Below, piece after piece: positions 54,373 through 64,000 of a DNA stretch of 64,000 nt. The notes below the pieces were generated by a model. The model made no database searches, had not been told where the DNA came from, and saw only the letters and a list, made by a program, of their open reading frames with translations. Made by a program: the position numbers and the translations under genes. The stretch's first letter is position 1. Every line of letters begins with the position of its first letter. The stretch comes from Planctomycetota bacterium (lineage in GTDB: Bacteria; Planctomycetota; UBA1135; UBA2386): assembly GCA_016713175.1 (NCBI GenBank), contig JADJPQ010000003.1, positions 124,001 to 188,000 on the forward strand. The letters run 5' to 3'.

Positions 54373-55584
54373 CTACTTCGGCAACTGCGCTTCCCGCGAC
54401 GCCAACCGATCCAACCACTCGGGCAACGCCGAGTTCTTGCGCAACGACTCCAGTTCGCGGCGAGCGTTGCCATGGTCGTTGCGCCGCAGCAGCCCGTCGA
54501 TCAGTTTCAGTCGCTCGTCGAGCCAGGCGGCGCCCTCAGCGACGATCCTGGCGCGCTCGGCCGTCACCACCGGATCAGGGTTGGTGCTCAGGAACGCATC
54601 GAGTCGCGCCAGCGCCAACGGATACTCGCGCTGCTGGAAGCGCAACGCCGCCCGGGCCGCGAACACCACATCGGCACCGCTGTCCGGTTCGTGCAAGGCC
54701 GCGACCGCGCCGTGACGCTGCCGCAGTTCGTCGACAACGCGCAGCAACGCGGTGCCATCCGAGTGGCGCCGACAAACCTCACCGTGTTGCCGCGACCAGT
54801 CCTCGGCCTCGCGCAACAGCTGCCGCGCCGCCGGCCGGGAACCCGGCTCGAGCCGCAACCAACGTTCTTCGAGACTGCGGACCAGGTCCAGCGCTCGGCG
54901 CGCCCGCAACACCTGTTCGACATCCTCGGCGTGCACCAGTGCCTGCTGGATCTCCTTCTGCAGCGCCAACGCTTCCGCGCGGGTCGTCCCCCGGGCTTCG
55001 CGCAAAGCAAAGTCCAGGGTCTGCAACGCCTCTTCGCGTTGCAGGTTGTCGTGCTGCTGCCGGGCAAGGTCGACGTAGTGCTGCGGCGTCCGCGGCCAGG
55101 TCGATTGCGAGCACGAACGCAGCACCAGCGCGCCGAGCAGGACCACCACACCGACGACGGGGCCGACCACCAGCCACTGATTGCCCCGGGTCGGCGACGA
55201 CCGGACGCGCGCGACGGCGGGCGACACTGGCCGCCGCGGCCGGCCGCGTTCGCCGCGCGTCACCGGTGCCACCGGCGCCGGCGCCGGCCCGACCGGGTCC
55301 GCCAGCCAACAAAGTCGATGACCGCCGAACTCGATCACATCGCCGCCGCGCAGGTCCTTGCAGAACAGTTCCTGCCCGTTGACGTCGACCGTGGCCCCCG
55401 GACGCGACGGCTGGATCCGGTAGCCCTGTTCGACCCGCTGCAACAGCAGACTGGCGCCGCTCGCGGCCCCTTCCAGCACGATGTCGGCATCCGCCGAGCC
55501 GCTGAGCACCAGCCGATCGCGCTCGACGGCGACGACTCGACGCGCACCCTGCCGCAGGTCGGTGATCTCGATGCGCTCGCCCAT
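54373..55584 (-). CDS. FHA-domain membrane protein
   Basis: 403 residues. N-terminal FHA-like beta domain (RVVAVERDRLVLSGSADADIVLEGAASGASLLLQRVEQGYRIQPSRPGATVDVNGQEL) without the canonical Gly-Arg and Ser-His residues of the phosphothreonine pocket, a linker, one transmembrane segment (WLVVGPVVGVVVLLGALVLRSC) near residue 140, and a long helical tail of about 230 residues. It may sense or scaffold envelope proteins. It is divergent to tex with a 340-bp gap. Confidence 0.7.
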   Translation of the reverse strand: MGERIEITDLRQGARRVVAVERDRLVLSGSADADIVLEGAASGASLLLQRVEQGYRIQPSRPGATVDVNGQELFCKDLRGGDVIEFGGHRLCWLADPVGPAPAPVAPVTRGERGRPRRPVSPAVARVRSSPTRGNQWLVVGPVVGVVVLLGALVLRSCSQSTWPRTPQHYVDLARQQHDNLQREEALQTLDFALREARGTTRAEALALQKEIQQALVHAEDVEQVLRARRALDLVRSLEERWLRLEPGSRPAARQLLREAEDWSRQHGEVCRRHSDGTALLRVVDELRQRHGAVAALHEPDSGADVVFAARAALRFQQREYPLALARLDAFLSTNPDPVVTAERARIVAEGAAWLDERLKLIDGLLRRNDHGNARRELESLRKNSALPEWLDRLASREAQLPK

Positions 55585-55923
55585 GCCGTTTGGCGCACCG
55601 AGGCAGCGCCGAGGCCGCACCGATGCCGCCGGAACTCTACCGAGCCGGCGCGCCACGACCAGCGTCCGGGTCGACCGCATCGCCCGCGGCCGCGCCGGGC
55701 ATCATGGTCACGTCGGTTCTTCCGCCGCAACGGTGGCCCGCAGATCGACGCGCTCCGGTCACCCGGCGAGACTCCGTGCAGTTCTCGTCGTGGGACGGGA
55801 CGCTGGTGGCGAAGAACGCCGCAACACCGACCGATCGACGCGCTGGACGACACCCGCAGGGTCGCTACGGTTGTCGACCCGCCGTGGTCAGACGGCGTCC
55901 TGGTCCTCCTGCCGAGGGTTCTC
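55585..55923. other. Intergenic region between the FHA gene and tex
   Basis: About 340 bases without a credible gene. The one supported element is GAGGG (55914-55918), 5 bases upstream of the GTG start of tex. It must hold both divergent promoters, but none stands out. Confidence 0.5.
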
Positions 55924-58314
<2,391 letters not shown>

Positions 58315-58426
58315 CCGCCCCACGTCATGGGCCGCAGGGCGGCGCGCAGCGGTATCCGCGAAAAAAGCCCACAATCCGGGTTCGATCCGGCGAGTCCGGA
58401 TCGCTGTCTCCCAGGAAACCGAAGCC

Positions 58427-59500
58427 ATGAACCAAACGCGCTCCCTGTTGGTCGCCGCCGCACTCTGCGGCACCGCCGTCGCCCAGACGGTTGCCATCTT
58501 CCCCGATGAGTACTCGGCCGTTGCCGAGGGTCCGTTCAACTCGCCCAACCGGCCGCTCGCCGGCGGCACCTCGCGCGTGCTGCTCCTGTACGACGCCCAG
58601 GACCTGGCGATTCCCGCGGGCCGCCAGATCACCAGAATCGGCTACCGGCAGGACGCCACGCTCACGACGATGGACGCCGGCCGGACGCTGCAGGCCGAGA
58701 TCCGGATGGGCTACTCGACCGCGACGCCGGCCAGTCTGACCGGCAATTACGCGAACACCTACGCGACGACACCGGTCACGGTGTTCCCGAACGGCAACCT
58801 CGTGCTGCCGAACCTGCGCGATGGCGCGGCACCACTGCCGAACGGGATCGTTTGGATCCCGCTGACCACGCCGTTCACCTACAACCCCGCCCCCGGCCAG
58901 AACCTGGTCGTCGAGTACCAGATCTTCGGCAACAGCGGCGGCGGCGGCACCTTCAACTATCGGCTCGACCGCGCTGACTACTACTCGCCGACGACCGCGG
59001 GCCCGGCCGGCTGCCCGCATTCCGGCGGCCAGACGCCGCAGATCACCGTGGCCGCGACACGGCCAGGCCTGGGCTTCTCCTGCAATGCCACCCGCGCGCC
59101 GGGGAACAACTTCGGCATGCTGCTGGTGACGCCCAGCCAGGGGCTGGTGGCGCCGTATCCACTGACCGGGTTCCTGCCAGCCATCTCGCCGGCATGCACC
59201 GGTCAGGTGTCGCTCGCCGGTCCGTCGATCCTGACCGGCTTCACCAGCGGCTCAGGCACGGTGAGCTTCAGCTTCACGATCCCGAACAACCCGATCTACG
59301 CCGACCTGAGAATCGGTGCCCAAGCGGTGTTCTTCGACGTGTTCGCGCCTGGCGGCGCGGTCGTCTCCAACGGCGCCGAAGTGCTGACCGGCGCCAACCC
59401 GCGCACCGCGCTGATCTACGCCGCCGGGCCGCCGCAGACGATCACGACCGGCGCGGTGACGCGCAACTACTGCCCGGTCGCGCTGTTCGAGCACCAGTGA
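58427..59500 (+). CDS. Exported protein with planctomycete-type C-terminal beta module
   Basis: 357 residues with signal peptide LLVAAALCGTAVAQ. Beta-rich mature part (RITRIGYRQDATLTTMDAGRTLQAEIRMGYST-like text; PGQNLVVEYQIFG), then the shared C-terminal module (SFTIPNNPIYADLRIGAQAVFFDVFAP). Unknown function. AGGA at 58413 is a weak ribosome site. A paralogue style of the protein at 12728. Confidence 0.75.
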   Translation: MNQTRSLLVAAALCGTAVAQTVAIFPDEYSAVAEGPFNSPNRPLAGGTSRVLLLYDAQDLAIPAGRQITRIGYRQDATLTTMDAGRTLQAEIRMGYSTATPASLTGNYANTYATTPVTVFPNGNLVLPNLRDGAAPLPNGIVWIPLTTPFTYNPAPGQNLVVEYQIFGNSGGGGTFNYRLDRADYYSPTTAGPAGCPHSGGQTPQITVAATRPGLGFSCNATRAPGNNFGMLLVTPSQGLVAPYPLTGFLPAISPACTGQVSLAGPSILTGFTSGSGTVSFSFTIPNNPIYADLRIGAQAVFFDVFAPGGAVVSNGAEVLTGANPRTALIYAAGPPQTITTGAVTRNYCPVALFEHQ

Positions 59501-59703
59501 CCGACGTCGGCGGAACCGCGCGGCAGTGACCGGAACTGGATCCGGGACACGACGCGGCGCCGCGAGACGAGCCAGCGGACGGCAGCGGCCACGGGCAGCC
59601 CATTGCGCGCCGGACACTCTGGCAACCACGCCGGGCCGTGGCCAGTCCGTTTCCGGCCGCCGAACTGGCATCTTCGTGCCAGCCCCGCTCGCATCTGCGC
59701 GCC

Positions 59704-61515
59704 ATGCAACTCGCCGCGCTCGACTGGACGATCATCGTCGCCTACTTCGCCCTCTCGCTCGGCATCGGCCTGTGGTTCAAGAACAGGGCCGGCGAGAGTT
59801 TCGTCGAGTACTTCGCCAGCGGCCGATCGCTGCCGTGGTGGATCGCCGGCACGTCGATGGTGGCGACGACGTTCGCCGCGGACACACCGCTGGCGGTGAC
59901 GGGCCTGGTGGCCAAGAACGGCCTGGCCGGCAACTGGTTCTGGTGGGCGTTCGCGCTCGGCGGGATGTTGACCGTGTTCGTCTACGCCAAGCTCTGGCGC
60001 CGAGCCGGCGTGTTGACCGACGTCGAACTGATCGAGCTGCGCTACGCCGGCAAGCCCGCGTCGTTCCTGCGCGGGTTCCGGGCGGCCTACGTCGCCATCG
60101 TCGTCAACTCGTTCATCATCGGCTGGGTCACCGACGCGATGATCACCGTGCTGCGGACGACCGTCCTGGTCGATCTGCCGACCGACAGCTCCACCGATCT
60201 GTGGCTCGTGATCGGCCTGCTGGTGCTGACCGGCATCTACAGCGTGGTGTCCGGCATGTGGGGCGTGGCGATCACGGATGTCGTGCAGTTCCTGCTGGCG
60301 ATGGTCGGCTGCATCGCCCTGGCGGTGATCGCGGTGAGCCACGTCGGTGGCATCGACGCGCTGACCGAACGCACGGCCCGGAACTTCGGCAGCACTGACG
60401 TCTTCGACTTCGTGCCCGACTTCGGCTCGGCCACCGCGTGGATGCCGGCCGGCGTGTTCCTGGCGATGGCGCTCGGGCAATGGTGGGCGACCTGGTACCC
60501 CGGCGCCGAACCCGGCGGCGGCGGCTACATCGTGCAGCGCATGGCCGCCTGCCGCGATGAACGGCATGCGGTCCGCGCGACCCTGCTGTTCCAATTGGCC
60601 CACTACTGCGTGCGACCGTGGCCATGGATCCTGGTGGCGTTCGCGGCGCTGGCGCTGCACCCCGAACTCCGCACCTGGGCGACCGACGATCAGGATGCGA
60701 CCAATCCCGGCACCGGCTTCCCGATGCTGATCCGCGAATTGGCGCCGGTCGGCCTGCGGGGCCTGCTGCTGGTCACGTTCCTGGCCGCCTACATGTCGAC
60801 GATCAGCACGCAGATGAACTGGGGCGCCAGCTACGTCGTCAACGATCTCTACAAGCGCTTCGTGCGCCCGCAGGCGACCGACCGCGAACTGGTGGTCGCT
60901 TCTCGCCGGGCGAGCGTCCTCGTGCTGATCCTGGGGGCAGTCGCCACCTGGTACATGCGCGCCGTGCACCTGTCGATCGAGGATGCCTGGGCGATCCTGG
61001 CGGCACTCGGCGGCGGCCTCGGGACGGTGTTCCTGGCGCGCTGGTTCTGGTGGCGCGTGTCGGCATGGAGCGAGATCGCCGCGATGCTCGCCTCGTTGGC
61101 GCTGTACTTCGGCATGCAGGCCTGGCAGTCCTCGCTGCCGAAGACCGACCGCATGGCCGACCAGTACGCGGTCCTGCTGGTGGCCCTCGGTTCGCTCGCG
61201 ATCTGGCTGACGGTCACCTTCGCCACGAAGCCTGAGCCGCAGTCGCATCTGCTCGCCTTCTACCGCCGGATTCGCCCGGACGGTCCGGGCTGGGCCAAGG
61301 TCGCCGCCGCTGCGCCCGAGGTGCAGTGCGATGGCACCCTGGGCCGGTCGCTGCTCTGCGCACTGCTCGGCACCATGACCATCTGGCTGACCCTGCCCGG
61401 CATCGGCGCCGTGATCTTCAGCGAATGGGGCAAGGCGGCTGGGTGTCTGGGTGGCGCCGCCATCGCAGCAACCGTCATGCTGAGGCTAGCGAACCGCCTG
61501 CAGCCGCGCGCCTGA
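59704..61515 (+). CDS. Sodium:solute symporter (SSS family)
   Basis: 603 residues with about 13-14 transmembrane segments. LDWTIIVAYFALSLGIGLWFKNRAGESFVEYFASGRSLPWWIAGTSMVATTFAADTPLAVTGLVAKNGLAGNWFWW is the SSS N-terminus, then GIYSVVSGMWGVAITDVVQFLLAMVG (the SSS signature) and LLLVTFLAAYMSTISTQMNWGASYVVNDLYKRFVRP. SSS proteins take up sugars, amino acids or vitamins with Na+. Start at 59704; a frame open to 59638 has no transmembrane segment at its start. The C-terminal extension of about 60 residues is typical of the planctomycete members. Confidence 0.95.
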   Translation: MQLAALDWTIIVAYFALSLGIGLWFKNRAGESFVEYFASGRSLPWWIAGTSMVATTFAADTPLAVTGLVAKNGLAGNWFWWAFALGGMLTVFVYAKLWRRAGVLTDVELIELRYAGKPASFLRGFRAAYVAIVVNSFIIGWVTDAMITVLRTTVLVDLPTDSSTDLWLVIGLLVLTGIYSVVSGMWGVAITDVVQFLLAMVGCIALAVIAVSHVGGIDALTERTARNFGSTDVFDFVPDFGSATAWMPAGVFLAMALGQWWATWYPGAEPGGGGYIVQRMAACRDERHAVRATLLFQLAHYCVRPWPWILVAFAALALHPELRTWATDDQDATNPGTGFPMLIRELAPVGLRGLLLVTFLAAYMSTISTQMNWGASYVVNDLYKRFVRPQATDRELVVASRRASVLVLILGAVATWYMRAVHLSIEDAWAILAALGGGLGTVFLARWFWWRVSAWSEIAAMLASLALYFGMQAWQSSLPKTDRMADQYAVLLVALGSLAIWLTVTFATKPEPQSHLLAFYRRIRPDGPGWAKVAAAAPEVQCDGTLGRSLLCALLGTMTIWLTLPGIGAVIFSEWGKAAGCLGGAAIAATVMLRLANRLQPRA

Positions 61516-61924
61516 CCGCTTCGGATCCACGCAACCGGGTCGGCCCCGTCGCGGCGGCTGCACGGCGGGCCGCATCGATCGCGGCGACGTCACCCTGTCG
61601 GATTGCCGACACAGGTCCGGCTGACAGACGTCGATCGGGAACGGCTGGCGACCGAACAGCGCGTCCAGCAACCGGTCGCAGACCTCCAGGTTCAGCCGCA
61701 GGCAGTGCATGGCACCCGCATCGCAAGGGTTCCCGCCGGCCTTTCTCGGCAGGTCCATTTCGCCAGACGGTGGCCGTAGCGGCCACCGCACCGGGCCTGC
61801 AAAAGCCACGAGGTGCGTCCGACACCAAGTCGGACACACCTCGTGTGCCCCATCTCGAAACCATGCGGTGATCAACCAGCAAGCCCCGTGCCGGAGGCTT
61901 GCGGAGGTCCGCCGTCCGGAACCG
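61516..61924. other. Convergent intergenic region
   Basis: About 410 bases between the symporter stop and the convergent gene stop. It holds a strong hairpin at 61809-61843 (listed separately). The short reading frames over it have no known domain. Confidence 0.5.
61800..61843 (-). terminator. Candidate terminator of the minus-strand gene ending at 61925
   Basis: A 15-bp inverted repeat: arms 61809-61823 and 61829-61843, 5-base loop. The one mismatch is a G-U pair in the minus-strand RNA. On that strand the stem is followed by CTTTT, a weak T-tract. Its place between convergent genes fits a terminator. Confidence 0.55.
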
Positions 61925-63757
61925 TTACGGTTGGACCGTCACCTGCAGCGCGTTCGTCGTGTAGTACGGCGCCACGGCCGGGTTCAGCGGGTCGAAGCAC
62001 GCCATCTGGAACACCAGGGAACCACCGATCAACGCGTTGTTGTTGGGGATGTTGATCGGCTGCAGCGCGCGCCCGATGTTGTCGGCCAACACGAAGCCGA
62101 CGGTCGTCGGTGTGCCGAGGTATGAGAAGCACTGCGGCGACAGGCCGAAGATGCTCAGGTTCAACGGCGTGGGCGCCGGCGCGAAGTCCGCCAGCACGAA
62201 CGCCGGCACCAGCGGCAGGTTGCGCAGCGCACCGACCTGGAAGGTCGTCGTGCCGATCCGCGGCAGGCCGCCGAACGCATCCATCACCGCCCGCAGACCC
62301 TTCGCCGGCATCGTGCAACCGTCGCCGATCGAGCTCACACCGGTCGCCAGCGGGCCGGGGATCAGGCCATCCGGAATCGACTGCAGACCCATCACGAACG
62401 GGCCGAACGTCGTGTGGTACGGGGCGGTGTAGAGCCCGCCGATGCGGGCCGAGTAGTAGGTCATGTTCGCCTCGCCCTGGTCGATCCGACCGTTGGCGTC
62501 GGCGTCCTTGACCGTGACGATCGCCTTCAGCGTCACATCGTAGATGAAGCTGTAGCTGCCGTCGTCGGCGGCGCTGGCGGCGTAGACATCGCTGGCCACC
62601 TGCGCGACCGGCACGCCGTTGCTCTGGTCGATCCAGGTCACCACCGGCACCGTCGTGCCCGGTACGGCCGAACCGCTCAGGTTGGCGAACAGCTGCAGTT
62701 CACCGGCGTCGATCTGGTCGTTGCGGTTGGCGTCGACGGCGCGGTAGATCAGACCGCTGACCGAAGTGCCGTTGATGTTGGTGTCGCCGCCGCGGTTCTG
62801 CTGCCGCTTCATGCTCAGGAAGTAGACGTTCTCGCCATTCGGCCCGGCGCCAGCGGCGACATCGAGGAACCGCGCGGCGAAGTGCCGCGTGCCGACCGCG
62901 TTGCCGGCGATGTCGAACGTCGGGAACGTGCTGTTGGCGAAGTCGGGATACTGGGCAAAACCGTTCAGCGCCGTGCCGTTGAAGAACACTTCGGGCACCG
63001 CGGTGCCGTTGTTGTCGGTGAAGCCGAGCCAGGCGAAGCGGTCGCCGGTCGGCGTGTACGGCGCGGCGACGTCGGCGCCGGCCTGGAAGGCGATGACCTT
63101 GCCGTTGGGCAGCACCCGCAGGTTCTCGAAGTCGTCGGAGGTGATCGGCACGGGTCCACCGGTGCCGGCAACAGTCAGGTTCATCCCGGCCTGCACGAAC
63201 GGCGCCGCCTCGCCGACGTCCGACGCATCGCCATCGCCGTTCAGGTCGATCATGCGCCAGATGCCGCGCTGCGTCTGACCGCTGACGGTCGCATCCATGC
63301 CGACATAGACGATCGTCCGGTTGTTGACGCGGTCGCGCCAGGCACCGATGCAGTCCGGAGCGAAGCGGGTGCCGAACATGTAGAACTCGGTCACCTCGGT
63401 GTCCTGCAGCACCCCGTCATGGTTGGCGTCGGCGCCGCGCACGATGCGGCCTTCTTCCGACTCCGAGAAGTAGAACACCGGTTCGCCGTTCTCGATCGCG
63501 TAACGGACGTCGGTGTAGAAGCACTTCGGGTACGGCTCGGTGGCGCTGTAGTTGCGGGTCGTGTAGCAGCGCGACAGGAACGCGGTCAACTCGGTGGGCA
63601 CCGTGACGTTGCCGTCGAAGTTGGCGTCCTTGACGCGGGCGGCGGGGAACGACTGCAGGTTGTTGCCACTCTGGGCGGAGTGCCCGAGCGTGATCACGTG
63701 ATCCTGGGCCGAGACGGCGGCGACGAGGGCCGCGCAGGCGAGGGTGCGTTGCATCAT
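61925..63757 (-). CDS. Exported protein with EF-hand-like calcium loops and C-terminal beta module
   Basis: 610 residues. Signal peptide MMQRTLACAALVAAVSAQ. Repeated D-x-N-x-D-G-type loops (DANHDGVLQDTE, DLNGDGDASDVGE, DANRNDQIDAGE, DADANGRIDQGE) look like calcium-binding EF-hand or dockerin-type loops. The C-terminus (INIPNNNALIGGSLVFQMACFDP) is the shared exported module. GAGGA lies 5 bases before the ATG at 63757. Probably secreted and calcium-binding; no enzyme motif recognised. Confidence 0.75.
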   Translation of the reverse strand: MMQRTLACAALVAAVSAQDHVITLGHSAQSGNNLQSFPAARVKDANFDGNVTVPTELTAFLSRCYTTRNYSATEPYPKCFYTDVRYAIENGEPVFYFSESEEGRIVRGADANHDGVLQDTEVTEFYMFGTRFAPDCIGAWRDRVNNRTIVYVGMDATVSGQTQRGIWRMIDLNGDGDASDVGEAAPFVQAGMNLTVAGTGGPVPITSDDFENLRVLPNGKVIAFQAGADVAAPYTPTGDRFAWLGFTDNNGTAVPEVFFNGTALNGFAQYPDFANSTFPTFDIAGNAVGTRHFAARFLDVAAGAGPNGENVYFLSMKRQQNRGGDTNINGTSVSGLIYRAVDANRNDQIDAGELQLFANLSGSAVPGTTVPVVTWIDQSNGVPVAQVASDVYAASAADDGSYSFIYDVTLKAIVTVKDADANGRIDQGEANMTYYSARIGGLYTAPYHTTFGPFVMGLQSIPDGLIPGPLATGVSSIGDGCTMPAKGLRAVMDAFGGLPRIGTTTFQVGALRNLPLVPAFVLADFAPAPTPLNLSIFGLSPQCFSYLGTPTTVGFVLADNIGRALQPINIPNNNALIGGSLVFQMACFDPLNPAVAPYYTTNALQVTVQP

Positions 63758-64000
63758 GGGAATCCTCGAGAATGTGCCCGCCAGCGTCGCCGCCGTCCGT
63801 GAAGTCACGGCCAGGAACAGCGCAAGCGAGTCCGGAAGTCCCGGAAGGCGGGACTGGTCCGCGCAGAAAGGGGCGGACAGGTTGCCGTCATCCGCCTTCG
63901 GAGGCAACCCGGGGTCAATGGAACAGGGAACCCGGCCGCGCCCGGTTTTCGCTCGTACGCATTCGAGTCGGGTGCGCCAACTCCAGGGTCCTGGGACGGA

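Noticed and set aside
54145..55923. N-terminal extension of Tex to 1,389 codons
   Set aside because: The GTG at 55924 has a ribosome site and the Tex family starts there; the extension is antisense to the FHA gene.
58376..58412. tRNA-like TTCGATC with flanking GC-rich arms
   Set aside because: The arms do not form a T-stem, and there is no anticodon or acceptor stem.
61475..61882. Small gene between the symporter and the 61925 gene
   Set aside because: Frames are low-complexity and lie over a terminator-like hairpin, with no domain or ribosome site.

Overview
The window is about 64 kb of very GC-rich bacterial DNA, densely packed with genes on both strands. No rRNA, tRNA or CRISPR array was recognised. 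Several traits point to a free-living Planctomycetota-type bacterium: many exported proteins of unknown function that share one style of C-terminal beta domain, very large exported proteins, squalene-cyclase-type repeat proteins, FHA and ECF regulators, and few classical operons. This placement is inferred from protein style, not from a marker gene.

Layout. 1-6.5 kb: an M3 peptidase lipoprotein (C-terminus off the window), a repeat protein, two overlapping paralogous membrane proteins, and a GH51-like protein that appears to have lost both catalytic glutamates. 6.5-10.1 kb: a visibly less GC-rich stretch with an AlbA_2/Schlafen-type protein and a three-gene operon (14-cysteine exported protein, membrane-anchored protein, MauE/DoxX-type membrane protein). 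10.2-14.7 kb: exported proteins of unknown function and a membrane protein whose start codon abuts a group II intron (14.7-16.7 kb) with its maturase. 17-29.6 kb: exported beta-helix protein, methyltransferase, a 2,118-residue exported protein, DUF1697 protein, alanine racemase, cytochrome-like lipoprotein and glycosyltransferase. 29.7-38.8 kb: serine hydrolase, small exported protein, ECF sigma/anti-sigma pair, GH127 beta-L-arabinofuranosidase, and a repetitive beta-helix protein.

38.8-43 kb: a probable insertion. A frameshifted, truncated plus-strand gene meets an operon of a TIR-domain protein and two exported proteins. 43-47.3 kb: a MacAB-like exporter operon with overlapping genes. 47.4-51.9 kb: exported helical protein, ParB-like protein, MeaB-type GTPase, a strong terminator with a possible small RNA, and two small overlapping genes. 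51.9-64 kb: polytopic membrane protein, GNAT acetyltransferase, FHA protein, Tex, two exported proteins and a sodium:solute symporter.

The best candidates for something new are the MauE / cysteine-rich operon (7.7-10.0 kb) and the TIR operon with its insertion scar (38.8-42.9 kb). The intron at a start codon and the GH51 pseudoenzyme follow. All functions rest on reading motifs by eye; no database search was possible.
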